Assembly: GCA_030535355.1 (NCBI GenBank)
Contig: JAUNIO010000013.1
Span: forward strand, 1-51,635
Direction: 5' to 3'
Length of the DNA stretch: 51,635 nucleotides
From: a bacterium
Lineage (GTDB): Bacteria > Vulcanimicrobiota > Xenobia > Xenobiales > Xenobiaceae
The position numbers and the translations under genes were made by a program. Positions 9,892-20,264 of this stretch are shown here, piece by piece. Position 1 is the first letter of the stretch; each line of letters begins with the position of its first letter. The notes under the pieces are model-generated. The model had not been told where the DNA came from, made no database searches, and saw nothing but the letters and a program-made list of their open reading frames with translations.

Positions 9892-10085
9892 AATGCCATT
9901 TAGTTAAGGCTCGATGACATTGGAGATGCTGACTCATATACCATTATCGCCACGTTCAGTTCTGCGTACAAGCTGGCACTTTACACACGCTAGACCTTGA
10001 TTCTCCCTACAGCTTTGGGCACCCCCTGTCGCAGCTGCGACATCTCCCCCTCCCATTCTTTAGGGGCAATGTCATTTAGCTGAGG
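9892..10085 (-). repeat. Dispersed structured repeat, copy C (variant end)
   Basis: This is the same family as 2282-2503 in opposite orientation, with the same order of AT-rich half, CCCAA-like hairpin, GTCGCAGCTGCGAC stem and C-rich block. The left end is AATGCCATTTAGTTA at 9892-9906. The other end lacks the TCAGATA...GCTAAC segment and instead ends in AATGTCATTTAGC at 10069-10081, so this copy is rearranged. It fills the space between tamB and the mreB-like gene. Confidence 0.7.
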
Positions 10086-10138
10086 CTTGATTATAAGGAA
10101 TGGTAAATTAACATCCCAATTATATATTATTGGTTAAG

Positions 10139-11122
10139 CTACCGTTCGCTGTCAAGTGTTTCTATATCGGCTTTTAAAGTGCCTAAAACCGCGCATTGAT
10201 GCGGATTAGCAGCTATTTTAACCGGTATCTGCAGCTGGTTTTGCAAATACTTATCTATAGACTCCAATAAAGAGCCGCCGCCGGTCAGCACAATTCCGTT
10301 AGTAACTAGATCACCAGCTAAGGCTGGGGTTATCTGGGCTAAAACCCGTTTTATGGAATCTAAAATACCCTGCAAAGGCTCTTGCAAAGCCAAATGTATT
10401 TCCTGACTGTTGATGACCTGGGTGCGCGGCAAGCCGTTAACGATGTCGCTGCCTTTAATTTCCATCTCTTGGACTGTTTTGGGCAAAACAGCAGTTCCTA
10501 AGCTGATCTTAATCTCTTCGGCGAGATTATGGCTGATCAGAAGTTTGTGTTTGTAGCGCATCATTTCTTGAATAGCTATATTGCATTGATTGCCTGCGAT
10601 GCGCACCGAATCGCTGATGATCGTCTGTCCCGAGCTGAGCACCGCCATGTCGGTAATACCGCTGCCTATATCGACCACCATGACGCCCAAGGGGGTGGAC
10701 ATGTCAACCTGAGCCCCTAAAGCTGCCGCAGTGGGAGCTTCAATGAGCCAGACCTTAGCCGCGCCCGCAGCTAAGGTCGCTTCGCGGACAGCGCGTCTGG
10801 CTACGTTGGTAATATTGGCGGGTACGCTGATTACCAGCTGATGGCGGAAAAATAAACTGGTTTGGCGCAGGAAATAATGCAGCATAGCTTCAGCTATGGG
10901 CAGATTGACAATTACTCCGTGCCGGATAGGGCTAGCCGCCTGGATATGCGCAGGAGTTTTTCCCAGCATTTCCAAGGCCTGAGCGCCCACAGCTAAAACT
11001 TTGCCTTCGTTGCGGTAATAGGCAACAACAGAGGGCTCATCTAAAATAATGCCCCGGCTTTTCGTGCTGATGCGGACGCTGGAAGTTCCCAGGTCCATTC
11101 CCATGAGCGCTGGAAAAAACAT
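10139..11122 (-). CDS. mreB: MreB/Mbl-family actin-like rod-shape protein
   Basis: A bacterial actin homologue of 327 aa that would organise cell-wall synthesis along the inner membrane. Phosphate-1 motif MDLGTSSVRI, interdomain ISVPANIT, phosphate-2 VVDIGSGITDMAV and the adenosine motif VLTGGGSLL are all present. The gene follows murA by seven bases, and murA-mbl/mreB order after the ATP synthase is common in Firmicutes. The annotated start lacks a strong ribosome site, and an internal ATG (MGMDLG, residue 8) is an alternative. Whether it is MreB, Mbl or MreBH cannot be decided from the sequence alone. Confidence 0.9.
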   Translation of the reverse strand: MFFPALMGMDLGTSSVRISTKSRGIILDEPSVVAYYRNEGKVLAVGAQALEMLGKTPAHIQAASPIRHGVIVNLPIAEAMLHYFLRQTSLFFRHQLVISVPANITNVARRAVREATLAAGAAKVWLIEAPTAAALGAQVDMSTPLGVMVVDIGSGITDMAVLSSGQTIISDSVRIAGNQCNIAIQEMMRYKHKLLISHNLAEEIKISLGTAVLPKTVQEMEIKGSDIVNGLPRTQVINSQEIHLALQEPLQGILDSIKRVLAQITPALAGDLVTNGIVLTGGGSLLESIDKYLQNQLQIPVKIAANPHQCAVLGTLKADIETLDSER

Positions 11123-11129
11123 AACTAAT

Positions 11130-12407
11130 CTAGGGAAGAGGGGTCAGTGGCTCGGTAACCCTGACGATGTCTGCGCCTAAAGAGCGCAGGCGCTCTTCAA
11201 TATGCTGATAGCCGCGGTCTATGTAACGCACGCCTCTGATGGTGGTCTCTCCTTCGGCTGCTAATCCAGCTAAAACTAAGGCCCCACCAGCCCTAATGTC
11301 AGGAGCGTCAACGGGAGCGCCTATGAATTTGGGCACACCGCAGATACGGGCCGTGCGTCCGTTGACGAGAATATCTGCTCCTAAGCGGCCCAGTTCCATG
11401 ACGTACATATAACGTCCGTCAAAGATAGTTTCATCTATGATGCTTATGCCTTCGCACAGGGAGAGCAGGGCGGCCATGGGAGGGTGAAGATCGGTCGGAA
11501 ATCCGGGATAAGGCGCAGTGCTGATCTCCAAAGGTTTGATGGGACGGTGTCCGATAACGCGCAGCCCACCATTTTCTTCAATGACCTCTTGGCCGGCTTG
11601 GCGCAGCTGCAGAACAAAAGTTTCTATTATATTAAGATCGATTTTTTCTAAGAAAATATCGCCTTCGGTTATAGCGCCGGCTAGCAGGTAAGTGCCGGCT
11701 TCAATGCGGTCGGAAACTACCGCGTACTTGGTTCCGTGCAGTTTGGATACCCCTTCAATGCGCAGGGTCTGAGTGCCTATGCCTTCAATTTTGGCACCCA
11801 TGGAAACAAGGAATTTAGCTAGGTCGATAATTTCAGGCTCACGGGCGCAGTTCTCCAAAGTAGTAACACCTTCGGCCAAAGTCGCAGCCATCATAGAATT
11901 TTTGGTGGCACCAACGCTGACTTTGGGAAAAAGTATGCGCGTACCTTTGAGACGTGGGGTTTTAGCTTTAACAAATCCGCCTTCTTTAATAACTTCGGCT
12001 CCCATAGCCTTGAAAGCGTCTATGTGCAGATTAACCGGGCGCGGCCCCAGCTTGCAGCCGCCGGGAAGGGAAACTTCACCGCAGCCGTGGCGGGCCAGCA
12101 ATGGTCCCATGACGTCGAAAGAGGCGTTCATGCGCACAACTAGGTCTTCAGGCGCACGGGTATTATTTAAGGTGGTGGAATCGATGAACATGTGGCCCTG
12201 ACGGTCGTATTCAACGGTCACTCCCATGCCTTCGAGTATTTTTACCATGATGCGGACATCTGAGATGTCGGGAACGCGTTCCAGTTCAACCGGTTCGCTT
12301 GACAATATGGAAGCGGCCATGAGAGGGAGGCAGGCGTTTTTGGCACCGCTGACCTCAATTTTACCCTCTAGCCTGTGCCCTCCCTTAATTATCAAACGAT
12401 CACCCAT
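11130..12407 (-). CDS. murA: UDP-N-acetylglucosamine 1-carboxyvinyltransferase
   Basis: This enzyme catalyses the first committed step of peptidoglycan synthesis, transferring enolpyruvate from PEP to UDP-GlcNAc in the cytoplasm. At 425 aa it has normal length. The substrate-binding Lys23-Asn24 pair is in GAKNACLPL, and the catalytic Cys118 is in LPGGCKLGPRP, so fosfomycin sensitivity is not excluded at that residue. It lies between atpC and the mreB-like gene. A 127-bp gap with a likely terminator separates it from atpC, so it may have its own promoter. Confidence 0.96.
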   Translation of the reverse strand: MGDRLIIKGGHRLEGKIEVSGAKNACLPLMAASILSSEPVELERVPDISDVRIMVKILEGMGVTVEYDRQGHMFIDSTTLNNTRAPEDLVVRMNASFDVMGPLLARHGCGEVSLPGGCKLGPRPVNLHIDAFKAMGAEVIKEGGFVKAKTPRLKGTRILFPKVSVGATKNSMMAATLAEGVTTLENCAREPEIIDLAKFLVSMGAKIEGIGTQTLRIEGVSKLHGTKYAVVSDRIEAGTYLLAGAITEGDIFLEKIDLNIIETFVLQLRQAGQEVIEENGGLRVIGHRPIKPLEISTAPYPGFPTDLHPPMAALLSLCEGISIIDETIFDGRYMYVMELGRLGADILVNGRTARICGVPKFIGAPVDAPDIRAGGALVLAGLAAEGETTIRGVRYIDRGYQHIEERLRSLGADIVRVTEPLTPLP

Positions 12408-12487
12408 GATGTAAGACCTCTTAATTGTTTTGGCTTCACTGCCGAAGTTATTGTGCCGGCAACATTTTTATTCGTTTTGCATCTGCC

Positions 12488-12523
12488 TGATTAAATATAG
12501 ACGGCAGCCGGCAGAGACTGCCG
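12488..12523 (-). terminator. Putative terminator after atpC
   Basis: On the minus strand a CGGCAG/CTGCCG stem (12518-12523 with 12502-12507) is followed by TCTATATTT. It lies just downstream of the atpC stop and could end or attenuate the ATP synthase transcript before murA. The T-run is interrupted, so efficiency is uncertain. Confidence 0.45.
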
Positions 12524-12534
12524 CCGCGAAAAAA

Positions 12535-12912
12535 CTATGGCTGTTCGCTAAGAGTTTGCGCTAGTTTTTCTCTTGCTTTGGTGAGTAGTTTGGCTTCTCG
12601 GGTATCGGGAGATAAATCGCCAATGTCATTAGCGGTTTGGGTTACTTTTCCGGGAGTTTCGGCCACCTCAACCAGAACCGTAGCGTGATTGTTGTTTATT
12701 TGGGCAAATCCCGTGCCGGTAACGATCTGGGTGATTTTATCGCCCTGGACATAAGAGGTTATGCCCGGTTCGAGCATGGCCAGCAAAGGAGCGTGATTGG
12801 CTAAAATACCCAACTGTCCCATAACTCCGGGCAGACGCAGACGGCTGACACTGCCAGAGAAAAATATTCCCAGAGGGGTAATAATTTCGACCTCAAACGT
12901 TTTTTCTGCCAT
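12535..12912 (-). CDS. atpC: F1Fo ATP synthase epsilon subunit
   Basis: The epsilon subunit belongs to the central stalk of F1. It is 125 aa, with the beta-sandwich domain at about 1-85 (VEIITPLGIFFSG, LGILANHAPLLAML) and a shortened C-terminal helical region rich in Lys/Glu. It is the last gene of the atp operon, 15 bases after atpD. Epsilon couples rotation and can inhibit ATP hydrolysis through its C-terminal helices; whether this short version does so is unknown. Confidence 0.95.
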   Translation of the reverse strand: MAEKTFEVEIITPLGIFFSGSVSRLRLPGVMGQLGILANHAPLLAMLEPGITSYVQGDKITQIVTGTGFAQINNNHATVLVEVAETPGKVTQTANDIGDLSPDTREAKLLTKAREKLAQTLSEQP

Positions 12913-12927
12913 TATGCGGCGTCTCCC

Positions 12928-14415
<1,488 letters not shown>

Positions 14416-15303
14416 CTAAGCTAACGCTTCAGCGCCGCTGGCTATCTCGATAATTTCAGTCGTAATGTTGTTCTGGCGGATACGGTAGTATTCTAAAGTG
14501 AGCTGGCGCGCCAGTTCGTCAGCGTTTTCCGTGGCGTTGGACATAGCTGTGAGCCGAGAGCCTAATTCCGAGGTTTTGCTTTCCAGCAAAATTTGCTGCA
14601 TCATTATGCGTATATAGTTGGGAATAATGACGTTTAAAGCTTCGTCGGCGCTAGGCTCAAATAGATAATCGATTTCCTTGTCGATAATTCCAGCAGCTGG
14701 TCCGGGCTCGGCACTTTGAATATGCTCAGCCGCCAAGGGCAGCAGGCGCAGACGGCGCGGTTCGCATTTGACCATAGTCAGAGCTTCGGTGTAGTAAATG
14801 TGCACCTCATCGACTTCTTCATTGAGATACCAGTGACAGCAGCGCTCGCACAGCTCTTTGCCCAATTTGTAATCGGGATGCCACGAGTTCACAGCATAAT
14901 CGATGTTGAAACCGCGTTTTTCAAAAAAACGCACCGCCTTTTTGCCCAGGGCTATAAACTTAAGAGGAGGATTCTTTGCCAAAGCGTTTTCGGCAAATTT
15001 AAAAATAGTCGAATTGTAAGAGCCGCATAAGCCGTTGTCGGAACCTATGACGATAACGGCGGTGCGCAGGCTTCCTTGCTCAGCTTTTTTATGCGGAACC
15101 ATTAGGGGATTTTTTGCGTCGCTTACCTGGGCAGCCAGTTCTCCGACTACGGCTTTAAGTCTTTCCGTGTAGGGCTTAGCGGCCCGGCTGCGCGTTTCCA
15201 CTTTGCGCAGCTGCGCTGAAGCTACCATTTTCATGGCTTTGGTAAGCTGTCCGATACCCTGTACCGACTTAATGCGTATTTTTAGCTCTCTATCGCTAGC
15301 CAT
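14416..15303 (-). CDS. atpG: F1Fo ATP synthase gamma subunit
   Basis: The rotary shaft of F1, 295 aa. The N-terminal helix (RIKSVQGIGQLTKAMKMVASAQL) and the C-terminal helix ending near TEIIEIASGAEAL are the conserved parts that pack inside the alpha-beta ring. The central Rossmann-like region (VIVIGSDNGLCGSYN) is also conserved. It sits between atpA and atpD in the standard order. Confidence 0.97.
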   Translation of the reverse strand: MASDRELKIRIKSVQGIGQLTKAMKMVASAQLRKVETRSRAAKPYTERLKAVVGELAAQVSDAKNPLMVPHKKAEQGSLRTAVIVIGSDNGLCGSYNSTIFKFAENALAKNPPLKFIALGKKAVRFFEKRGFNIDYAVNSWHPDYKLGKELCERCCHWYLNEEVDEVHIYYTEALTMVKCEPRRLRLLPLAAEHIQSAEPGPAAGIIDKEIDYLFEPSADEALNVIIPNYIRIMMQQILLESKTSELGSRLTAMSNATENADELARQLTLEYYRIRQNNITTEIIEIASGAEALA

Positions 15304-15331
15304 ATTTTACTCCCGCCCCAAGCGCTTTTTG

Positions 15332-16855
15332 CTAAGCTTCTTTTACTGCGAATACTTCCTCGGAGAACTTCCCGGCGCACTGACTAAGTTTGTCCATCAT
15401 GGCATCATCAAGCTTACCCTGCTTTTTGATATTGCTGAGGACATCTTTGTTTTCATGCTCCATAAACGAGATGAACTCCTGTTCGTAACGGGGTACCTGG
15501 TCCACGGGGACTTTGTCCATATAACCTCTGGTAACCGCGAAAAGTACGGCTACCATCTGTTCGACAGGCATAGGCACGTACTGTTTCTGGTTGAGCACGG
15601 CGGTAATCCTGTCTCCGCGGGCCAGCTGATCGCGGCTAACCTGATCCAGCTCGTCGGCGGATAGCTTGGCATAAGCCGCTAAGGAGCGATATTGCGCTAA
15701 ATCCACGCGCAGAGGGCCAGCCACCTGTTTGGTAGCTTTCAGCTGGGCTGAACCGCCCACGCGCGATACCGACAGACCTACGTCGACAGCCGGACGGTTA
15801 CCGGAACGGAAGAGGTCGGCGTCGAGGTATATCTGGCCGTCGGTGATAGAAATAACGTTGGTAGGAATATAAGCGGAAACGTCCCCCAGTTGGGTTTCAA
15901 TAATGGGCAAAGCTGTTGACGAACCTCCGCCCAGCTCGGCCGACAGTTTGGCGGAACGCTCTAAAAGACGGGAGTGCAGGAAGAAGACGTCGCCAGGGAA
16001 AGCTTCACGCCCCGGGGGACGGCGCAGCAGAAGGGAAATTTCGCGGTAGGCTTTAGCGTGTTTGCTGAGATCATCGTAAATTATCAGCGCATGTTTGCCG
16101 TTATACATTAGGTCTTCAGCGATAGCGCAGCCCGTATAAGGTGCCAAATAAAGCAATGAAGGAGGTTCGTTGGCGTTGGCAGCCACGACTACGCATTTGT
16201 CCATGACGCCATGCTTTTTTAAGGTATCGACTACTGTGGCTACGGCGTTGGCGCGCTGGCCAATAGCTACGTATATACAGTAAACATCGGTACCCTTTTG
16301 GTTGAGTATGGCATCGATGGCGATAGCGGTTTTGCCAGTCTGGCGGTCGCCGATGATCAGTTCGCGCTGGCCACGGCCTATGGGCACAAGAGCGTCAATG
16401 GCTTTAAGCCCGGTCTGCATGGGCTCGGTAACTGGCTGGCGGTCCATAACCATAGGAGCGGTGCACTCGATGGTACGCCTCTCGCTGGTTATTATTTCTC
16501 CCTTGCCGTCAATAGGCTGTCCCAGAGCATTAACCACGCGCCCAAACATGGCCATGCCTACGGGCACGTCAGCGATGCGGTTGGTGCGTTCTACGCGGTC
16601 CCCTTCGCGAATGTCGTTATCGGGACCCATAACCATGCAGCCGATGCAGTCCTCTTCCAGATTCATCACCATGCCGTAGATGCCATTGGAGAATTTCAGC
16701 AACTCACCGGAACGGGCTTCGCTGAGACCATAAATGGTAGCTATGTTGTCGCCGACTTTGATAACGGTGCCATACGTAGCTTCGTGCACCTCGGGCTTAT
16801 AGTTTTCGATCTGCTGCCGCAGAATCTGTGAAATCTCATCGGCTTTAATAGCCAT
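15332..16855 (-). CDS. atpA: F1Fo ATP synthase alpha subunit
   Basis: The non-catalytic nucleotide-binding subunit of F1. I chose the ATG at 16855 ([10 protein letters not shown], 507 aa) because GGGAGG lies six bases upstream; a GTG five codons earlier overlaps that ribosome site. Walker A is GDRQTGKTA, the conserved YVAIGQR follows, and the C-terminal helical domain is complete. Unlike the other atp genes it is separated from the preceding atpH by about 390 bases that contain a dispersed repeat. Confidence 0.97.
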   Translation of the reverse strand: MAIKADEISQILRQQIENYKPEVHEATYGTVIKVGDNIATIYGLSEARSGELLKFSNGIYGMVMNLEEDCIGCMVMGPDNDIREGDRVERTNRIADVPVGMAMFGRVVNALGQPIDGKGEIITSERRTIECTAPMVMDRQPVTEPMQTGLKAIDALVPIGRGQRELIIGDRQTGKTAIAIDAILNQKGTDVYCIYVAIGQRANAVATVVDTLKKHGVMDKCVVVAANANEPPSLLYLAPYTGCAIAEDLMYNGKHALIIYDDLSKHAKAYREISLLLRRPPGREAFPGDVFFLHSRLLERSAKLSAELGGGSSTALPIIETQLGDVSAYIPTNVISITDGQIYLDADLFRSGNRPAVDVGLSVSRVGGSAQLKATKQVAGPLRVDLAQYRSLAAYAKLSADELDQVSRDQLARGDRITAVLNQKQYVPMPVEQMVAVLFAVTRGYMDKVPVDQVPRYEQEFISFMEHENKDVLSNIKKQGKLDDAMMDKLSQCAGKFSEEVFAVKEA

Positions 16856-17245
16856 GGTTTTCCTCCCCACTGCTTCCTAGTCTGTTTTCTGATTTGCTAA
16901 ATGCTATCTAGGGCATTTTGTCTATTTTAGGATGTAACCGTCAAATACGCCTGTTGCTGCGCTTTGCGATACGTTAATGTTTGCGTTATAGCTAATTTAA
17001 TGGGCGAGCTAATATCCGATTCCCCCCTACAGCTTTGGCCCCCCCTCTGCCGCAGCCGCGACATCTCCCCCCCCTCCCATCCTTTAGGGGGAGTCTTTAG
17101 GGGAGTCAGATAGTTTCGCAAGTTAGCGGATCGCCAACTAAACGGCATTACCTTTAGGGGGAGTCATAAAGGGTGGAAGACATAATATGCCAATGTTAAA
17201 GCATATTCGTCAGTCGGTTGTAAGCGCCAAAACTACATTTGACGC
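16856..17245. other. Gene-free gap inside the ATP synthase operon
   Basis: These 390 bases separate atpH from atpA in an operon whose neighbouring genes overlap or nearly touch. The only recognisable content is the dispersed repeat at 16981-17149, a second copy of its TTTAGGGGGAGTC motif (17152-17164), and the atpA ribosome site. No ORF with coding character was found. Confidence 0.7.
16981..17149 (-). repeat. Dispersed structured repeat, copy D (inside atp operon)
   Basis: This is the same family in reverse orientation. The C-rich block, the GTCGC-type stem and the GAGTCAGATAGTTTCGCAAG segment match copies A and B, and the right end reads AACTAAACGGCATT, a variant of the terminal repeat. 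The left AT-rich half is diverged. The block TTTAGGGGGAGTC is partly duplicated at 17091-17105 and again just outside. It would be transcribed in the atp mRNA as a set of strong hairpins between atpH and atpA. Confidence 0.7.
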
Positions 17246-17779
17246 TTACTTTAGGACTTTGTATATCTCAGCTAGCTGATTTCTCAGGCTGCCGTCGTAA
17301 AAATACTCGCCTGCGCTGAACACGGCCCCAGCGATCAGTTCTGGATGTACTTCTATGTCCAGCTTAATTCTTTTGCCGGTCATTTGGACTAAATTGGTGG
17401 TTACCAAAGTTTCCAAGAGTGGGTCGATGGCTGAAGCGACTTCGAGCTTGATTTCTATAACACCGTTATCATCGTTGAGCCTATTATTGTACAGCTCGAT
17501 AATGTCGCTCAGGTAAGCCTCGCGACCTTTTTTTAAGAGCAGCATATAGAAATGCAGGGACAGTGTTTTTACGTGCGCGGTGAATAGCTGCCGCGCAATG
17601 TTCTGCTTGACGTCTGACCCTAAAGACGGTGAAAACAGAGCGGTTTTTAGCTCTGGGTTTTCCTGAAGCGTGCTCTGGATCAGGCGCAGATCGTCGAGTA
17701 TAGCAGGCGCACAGTTATTCTCGGAGGCGAGTTCATATATAGCTGAGGCGTAGCGTTTGGACAGGGCTTCGTTTAGCAT
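17246..17779 (-). CDS. atpH: F1Fo ATP synthase delta subunit
   Basis: This subunit links the peripheral stalk to the top of F1. At 177 aa it has typical length. The N-terminal helical domain (LSKRYASAIYELASE) and the C-terminal IEVHPELIAGAVFSAGEYFYDGSLRNQL segment identify it. Its start overlaps the end of atpF by seven bases, indicating translational coupling. Its 3' side is followed by the repeat-containing gap before atpA. Confidence 0.95.
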   Translation of the reverse strand: MLNEALSKRYASAIYELASENNCAPAILDDLRLIQSTLQENPELKTALFSPSLGSDVKQNIARQLFTAHVKTLSLHFYMLLLKKGREAYLSDIIELYNNRLNDDNGVIEIKLEVASAIDPLLETLVTTNLVQMTGKRIKLDIEVHPELIAGAVFSAGEYFYDGSLRNQLAEIYKVLK

Positions 17780-18258
17780 CTCTTACCCCCGACTGTAGAG
17801 AGGAACTTTTCCAAGATGTTTTGGTGGATGCTCTCATCTATGTTTTCAGTTAAGATAGCTTTGGCCTGAAGCACTGTGGCTTTGGCTATTTCGGTGCGCA
17901 GCTGCGCTTTGGCCAGACGGTGAGCGTCTTCCATGTCGCTCTTAACTTTGCTGACGATATCTTCGGCTTCTTGCTTGGCTTTTACGGCTGTGCTCGCTCT
18001 GTGCTCGGCAGCTAAGCGCTGGGCCCGCTCGACCAGCTCAGCTTGTTTATCTTCCAAATTGTTTACCAAGTTTTGGTATTTGTCGAATTCGGCCTTGGCG
18101 TCGCTGTACATGGCTTCAGCTTCTTCGACTTTGGACCTTATCTCTTGCTCGCGTTCAGTCAGAGCGCCCTTAACGGCTTTGCCGAAGAGTTTCCACAGCA
18201 AAAAAGCCAATAAAGCTAAGTTGATTAAGCCTATGATAAATTCAAACAGATTGGTCAT
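17773..18258 (-). CDS. atpF: F1Fo ATP synthase b subunit
   Basis: One of two peripheral-stalk b-type subunits, 161 aa. A single N-terminal membrane helix (about residues 5-25) leads into a long charged coiled coil. The stop of the upstream b' gene abuts this start and the 3' end overlaps atpH. Having both b and b' in series is usual in cyanobacteria, alphaproteobacteria and some other phyla, but most Firmicutes have only one b, so the pair is unusual here. Confidence 0.92.
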   Translation of the reverse strand: MTNLFEFIIGLINLALLAFLLWKLFGKAVKGALTEREQEIRSKVEEAEAMYSDAKAEFDKYQNLVNNLEDKQAELVERAQRLAAEHRASTAVKAKQEAEDIVSKVKSDMEDAHRLAKAQLRTEIAKATVLQAKAILTENIDESIHQNILEKFLSTVGGKRC

Positions 18259-18762
18259 TTAGCTTAAGCTCCGCAAACGCTTGACGAATTGTTCGCCGAT
18301 TTCCCCTCCGGTAAAAGCCTGAGCCAGCTTGCAGGCCACTGCCTTAGCTAAGGCGGGCACTTCGGCTTCGAGAGCTTGGCGGGCTTCGCTGCGCTCTTTA
18401 GCCATTTCCGTACGGGTCTTTTCAATAATGGCGTTAGCCTCACTGCGGGCAGTGTCCAAAACTTTCTGGCGGGAGGCTTCGGCTTCTTTTTGGGCGGTCT
18501 GAGTAATCTCCAAAGTCGTTTTTTGGGTCTCGCGAATAGCCTGCTCGTAAACAGCTTTAAGCTTGGCCGCTTCATCTTTGAAGCGCTGAGCTTCTCTGAC
18601 CCGCTCATCGGTTAAAGAAGTGCGCTGTTTAAAAGCTTTCTCCAAAGGGCGGTAAAGCAGAGGTGTCAGCAATAAATGCAGCGTGTAGAAAAGCGCTAAC
18701 TGAGCGAGAAATACCGCGGCGTCAAAACCTAGATTATTCAGCACAGAGCGAACTATGTCCAT
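18259..18762 (-). CDS. F1Fo ATP synthase second b-type (b') subunit
   Basis: A 167-aa b-like protein with one hydrophobic helix (about residues 14-36) and a long Ala/Glu/Lys/Arg coiled coil. It sits in the b' position, between atpE and atpF, and directly abuts atpF. Its sequence differs clearly from atpF, so it is not a recent duplicate. A b/b' heterodimeric stalk is the likely consequence. Which of the two is the canonical b is assigned by gene order only. Confidence 0.85.
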   Translation of the reverse strand: MDIVRSVLNNLGFDAAVFLAQLALFYTLHLLLTPLLYRPLEKAFKQRTSLTDERVREAQRFKDEAAKLKAVYEQAIRETQKTTLEITQTAQKEAEASRQKVLDTARSEANAIIEKTRTEMAKERSEARQALEAEVPALAKAVACKLAQAFTGGEIGEQFVKRLRSLS

Positions 18763-18817
18763 CGCTGTCTCCTAAATGCAGAGAAATAACTCATCAATCG
18801 GCTGGCTGCTGGAAGCT

Positions 18818-19177
18818 TTATCCGACTTTGCCGATGGCGATGAAGGCGATAACCAGAGCGTAAATGCACAGAGATTCAATGAAGGCCAGACCGATGAGCA
18901 GGACGCTCTGTACTTTACTGGCGCTTTCAGGATTGCGGCCAATGGCTTCCATGGCGCGGGCGATAGCGTTACCCTGAGCTAAACTGGGGGCGATAGTGCC
19001 AATGCCGATGGCAAAAGCAGCGGCCATAAGGGCTACGGCCTGGGTACTGAACCAGTGCGCTTCTTCAACGTTGGCGGCGGGTACGGACGCGGGAGCTGCC
19101 CATACCGGAGCTGTGGCCAATAAAGCCATAGTCAGCGCGGCCAAAGCACCGCTGAATTTGCTCATTTTAGATAGCAT
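18818..19177 (-). CDS. atpE: F1Fo ATP synthase c subunit with N-terminal leader
   Basis: The rotor-ring subunit. It is 119 aa instead of about 70-90, because about 27-40 residues precede the first ring helix and look like a cleavable signal peptide (hydrophobic 10-24, AVWA-type cleavage near 27). AAGGAGG seven bases before the ATG supports this start. Helix 1 holds P64-x3-Q68, and helix 2 holds Glu101-Ser102 in FIESLCIY. Pro, Gln, Glu and Ser match positions of the Na+-binding signature of Ilyobacter-type rings, but the Thr after Ser is Leu here. The coupling ion is therefore uncertain. Confidence 0.93.
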   Translation of the reverse strand: MLSKMSKFSGALAALTMALLATAPVWAAPASVPAANVEEAHWFSTQAVALMAAAFAIGIGTIAPSLAQGNAIARAMEAIGRNPESASKVQSVLLIGLAFIESLCIYALVIAFIAIGKVG

Positions 19178-19268
19178 TTTTGAACCTCCTTAGCTGACGC
19201 GAACCTGATTCTGTCAGCCGCAAACAAATATAAATTAACGTATCCGCGCGATAAGCTCTAATTTTAAT

Positions 19269-20261
19269 TTAGTGTTCATCGACGGCGACGTGGGAAATGT
19301 ACGATAAGGTGAGTACGAAAAACACGTAAGCCTGAATAAAACCGGCCAAAGTGCCTATGCAGGTGACGAAGAATGAGCATCCCCACATCAAGGCTGCCAT
19401 AATCATGTAACCCACTAGTGCTGCCGCTCCGCCGCTGAAAGCCTGGTTTATAAAGTCTTGCATAGTGCTGACTAAATTTGATTTGACTACGTGTTCGCCG
19501 TGCAGGTTGCCGTAAAGACGAATCGAGAGCGAAACCAGGCGGGCTACTTCTTCAATGACGTTGAGAACAATGAAGAGGCATCCCAATACGGGAACCAGCA
19601 GATAGCGCATAATGCCCTGCATGTCGCGCCAGAGCATAGGGGTGGGATGCAGATAATGAGTCCACCAAGTGAAAAAGCCTTTTATGGGGCCATCACCGTG
19701 AGAATGATGCCCGCCTTCCTGGTGAGTATCTTCAGCTGAAGTGTTCTGCTCTGCGGCCTGTTCCGCGGGATGCTCCTCAGCACCATACATGTACTTGCGC
19801 ATTCCGAAGAATATTACGGCTACAAAAGATACTACAGCCATAGCAAAGGTCGTGCTGAACTGAGTAGTGGGACATTCGAAAATATATCCCTTTTCTTCAC
19901 CATGGGCTAAAGCTGAAAGAGCTGGAAACGGCAGCAGGCCAGACCAGTTGCTGATAAGCACGAAGAGGAACATGGACATACAAAACGGCACGAAGCGTCT
20001 GCCGACGGGCCCCATCATGGAAACTGCCATATCGCTGACGAATTCGTAAGCCATCTCGAACACGGTTCCCATGCCTGTAGATACTAAGCCTATCTTGCTG
20101 CGGCTGATGGCGGCGATGATAACCAGCAGAGCGACCACTATTACAGTGGATATTACTAAAACGCAGTTGGCCGGATTGTTAAATCCCGTCATTTCGCCAT
20201 GGGCTGTTTCAGCGGCGAAAAATAATCCGCTTTCCCATAAGGCACTGCAGTAAACCGACAT
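19269..20261 (-). CDS. atpB: F1Fo ATP synthase a subunit with His/Glu-rich insertion
   Basis: The membrane stator subunit, 330 aa against about 220-290 usually. Five to six hydrophobic helices are visible. The essential arginine is Arg248 in SLSIRLYGNLHGEH. Between two membrane segments, residues about 160-192 form a hydrophilic loop rich in Glu, Gln and His (HHSHGDG), absent from standard AtpB. A ribosome site GGAGG precedes the ATG, which lies three bases after the atpI stop. Confidence 0.94.
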   Translation of the reverse strand: MSVYCSALWESGLFFAAETAHGEMTGFNNPANCVLVISTVIVVALLVIIAAISRSKIGLVSTGMGTVFEMAYEFVSDMAVSMMGPVGRRFVPFCMSMFLFVLISNWSGLLPFPALSALAHGEEKGYIFECPTTQFSTTFAMAVVSFVAVIFFGMRKYMYGAEEHPAEQAAEQNTSAEDTHQEGGHHSHGDGPIKGFFTWWTHYLHPTPMLWRDMQGIMRYLLVPVLGCLFIVLNVIEEVARLVSLSIRLYGNLHGEHVVKSNLVSTMQDFINQAFSGGAAALVGYMIMAALMWGCSFFVTCIGTLAGFIQAYVFFVLTLSYISHVAVDEH

Positions 20262-20264
20262 TAA

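Noticed and set aside
16298-16831. 177-codon plus-strand frame opposite atpA
   Set aside because: It is an antisense shadow of a highly conserved gene.
16856-16870. GTG start of atpA five codons upstream
   Set aside because: It overlaps the GGGAGG ribosome site that serves the ATG at 16855.
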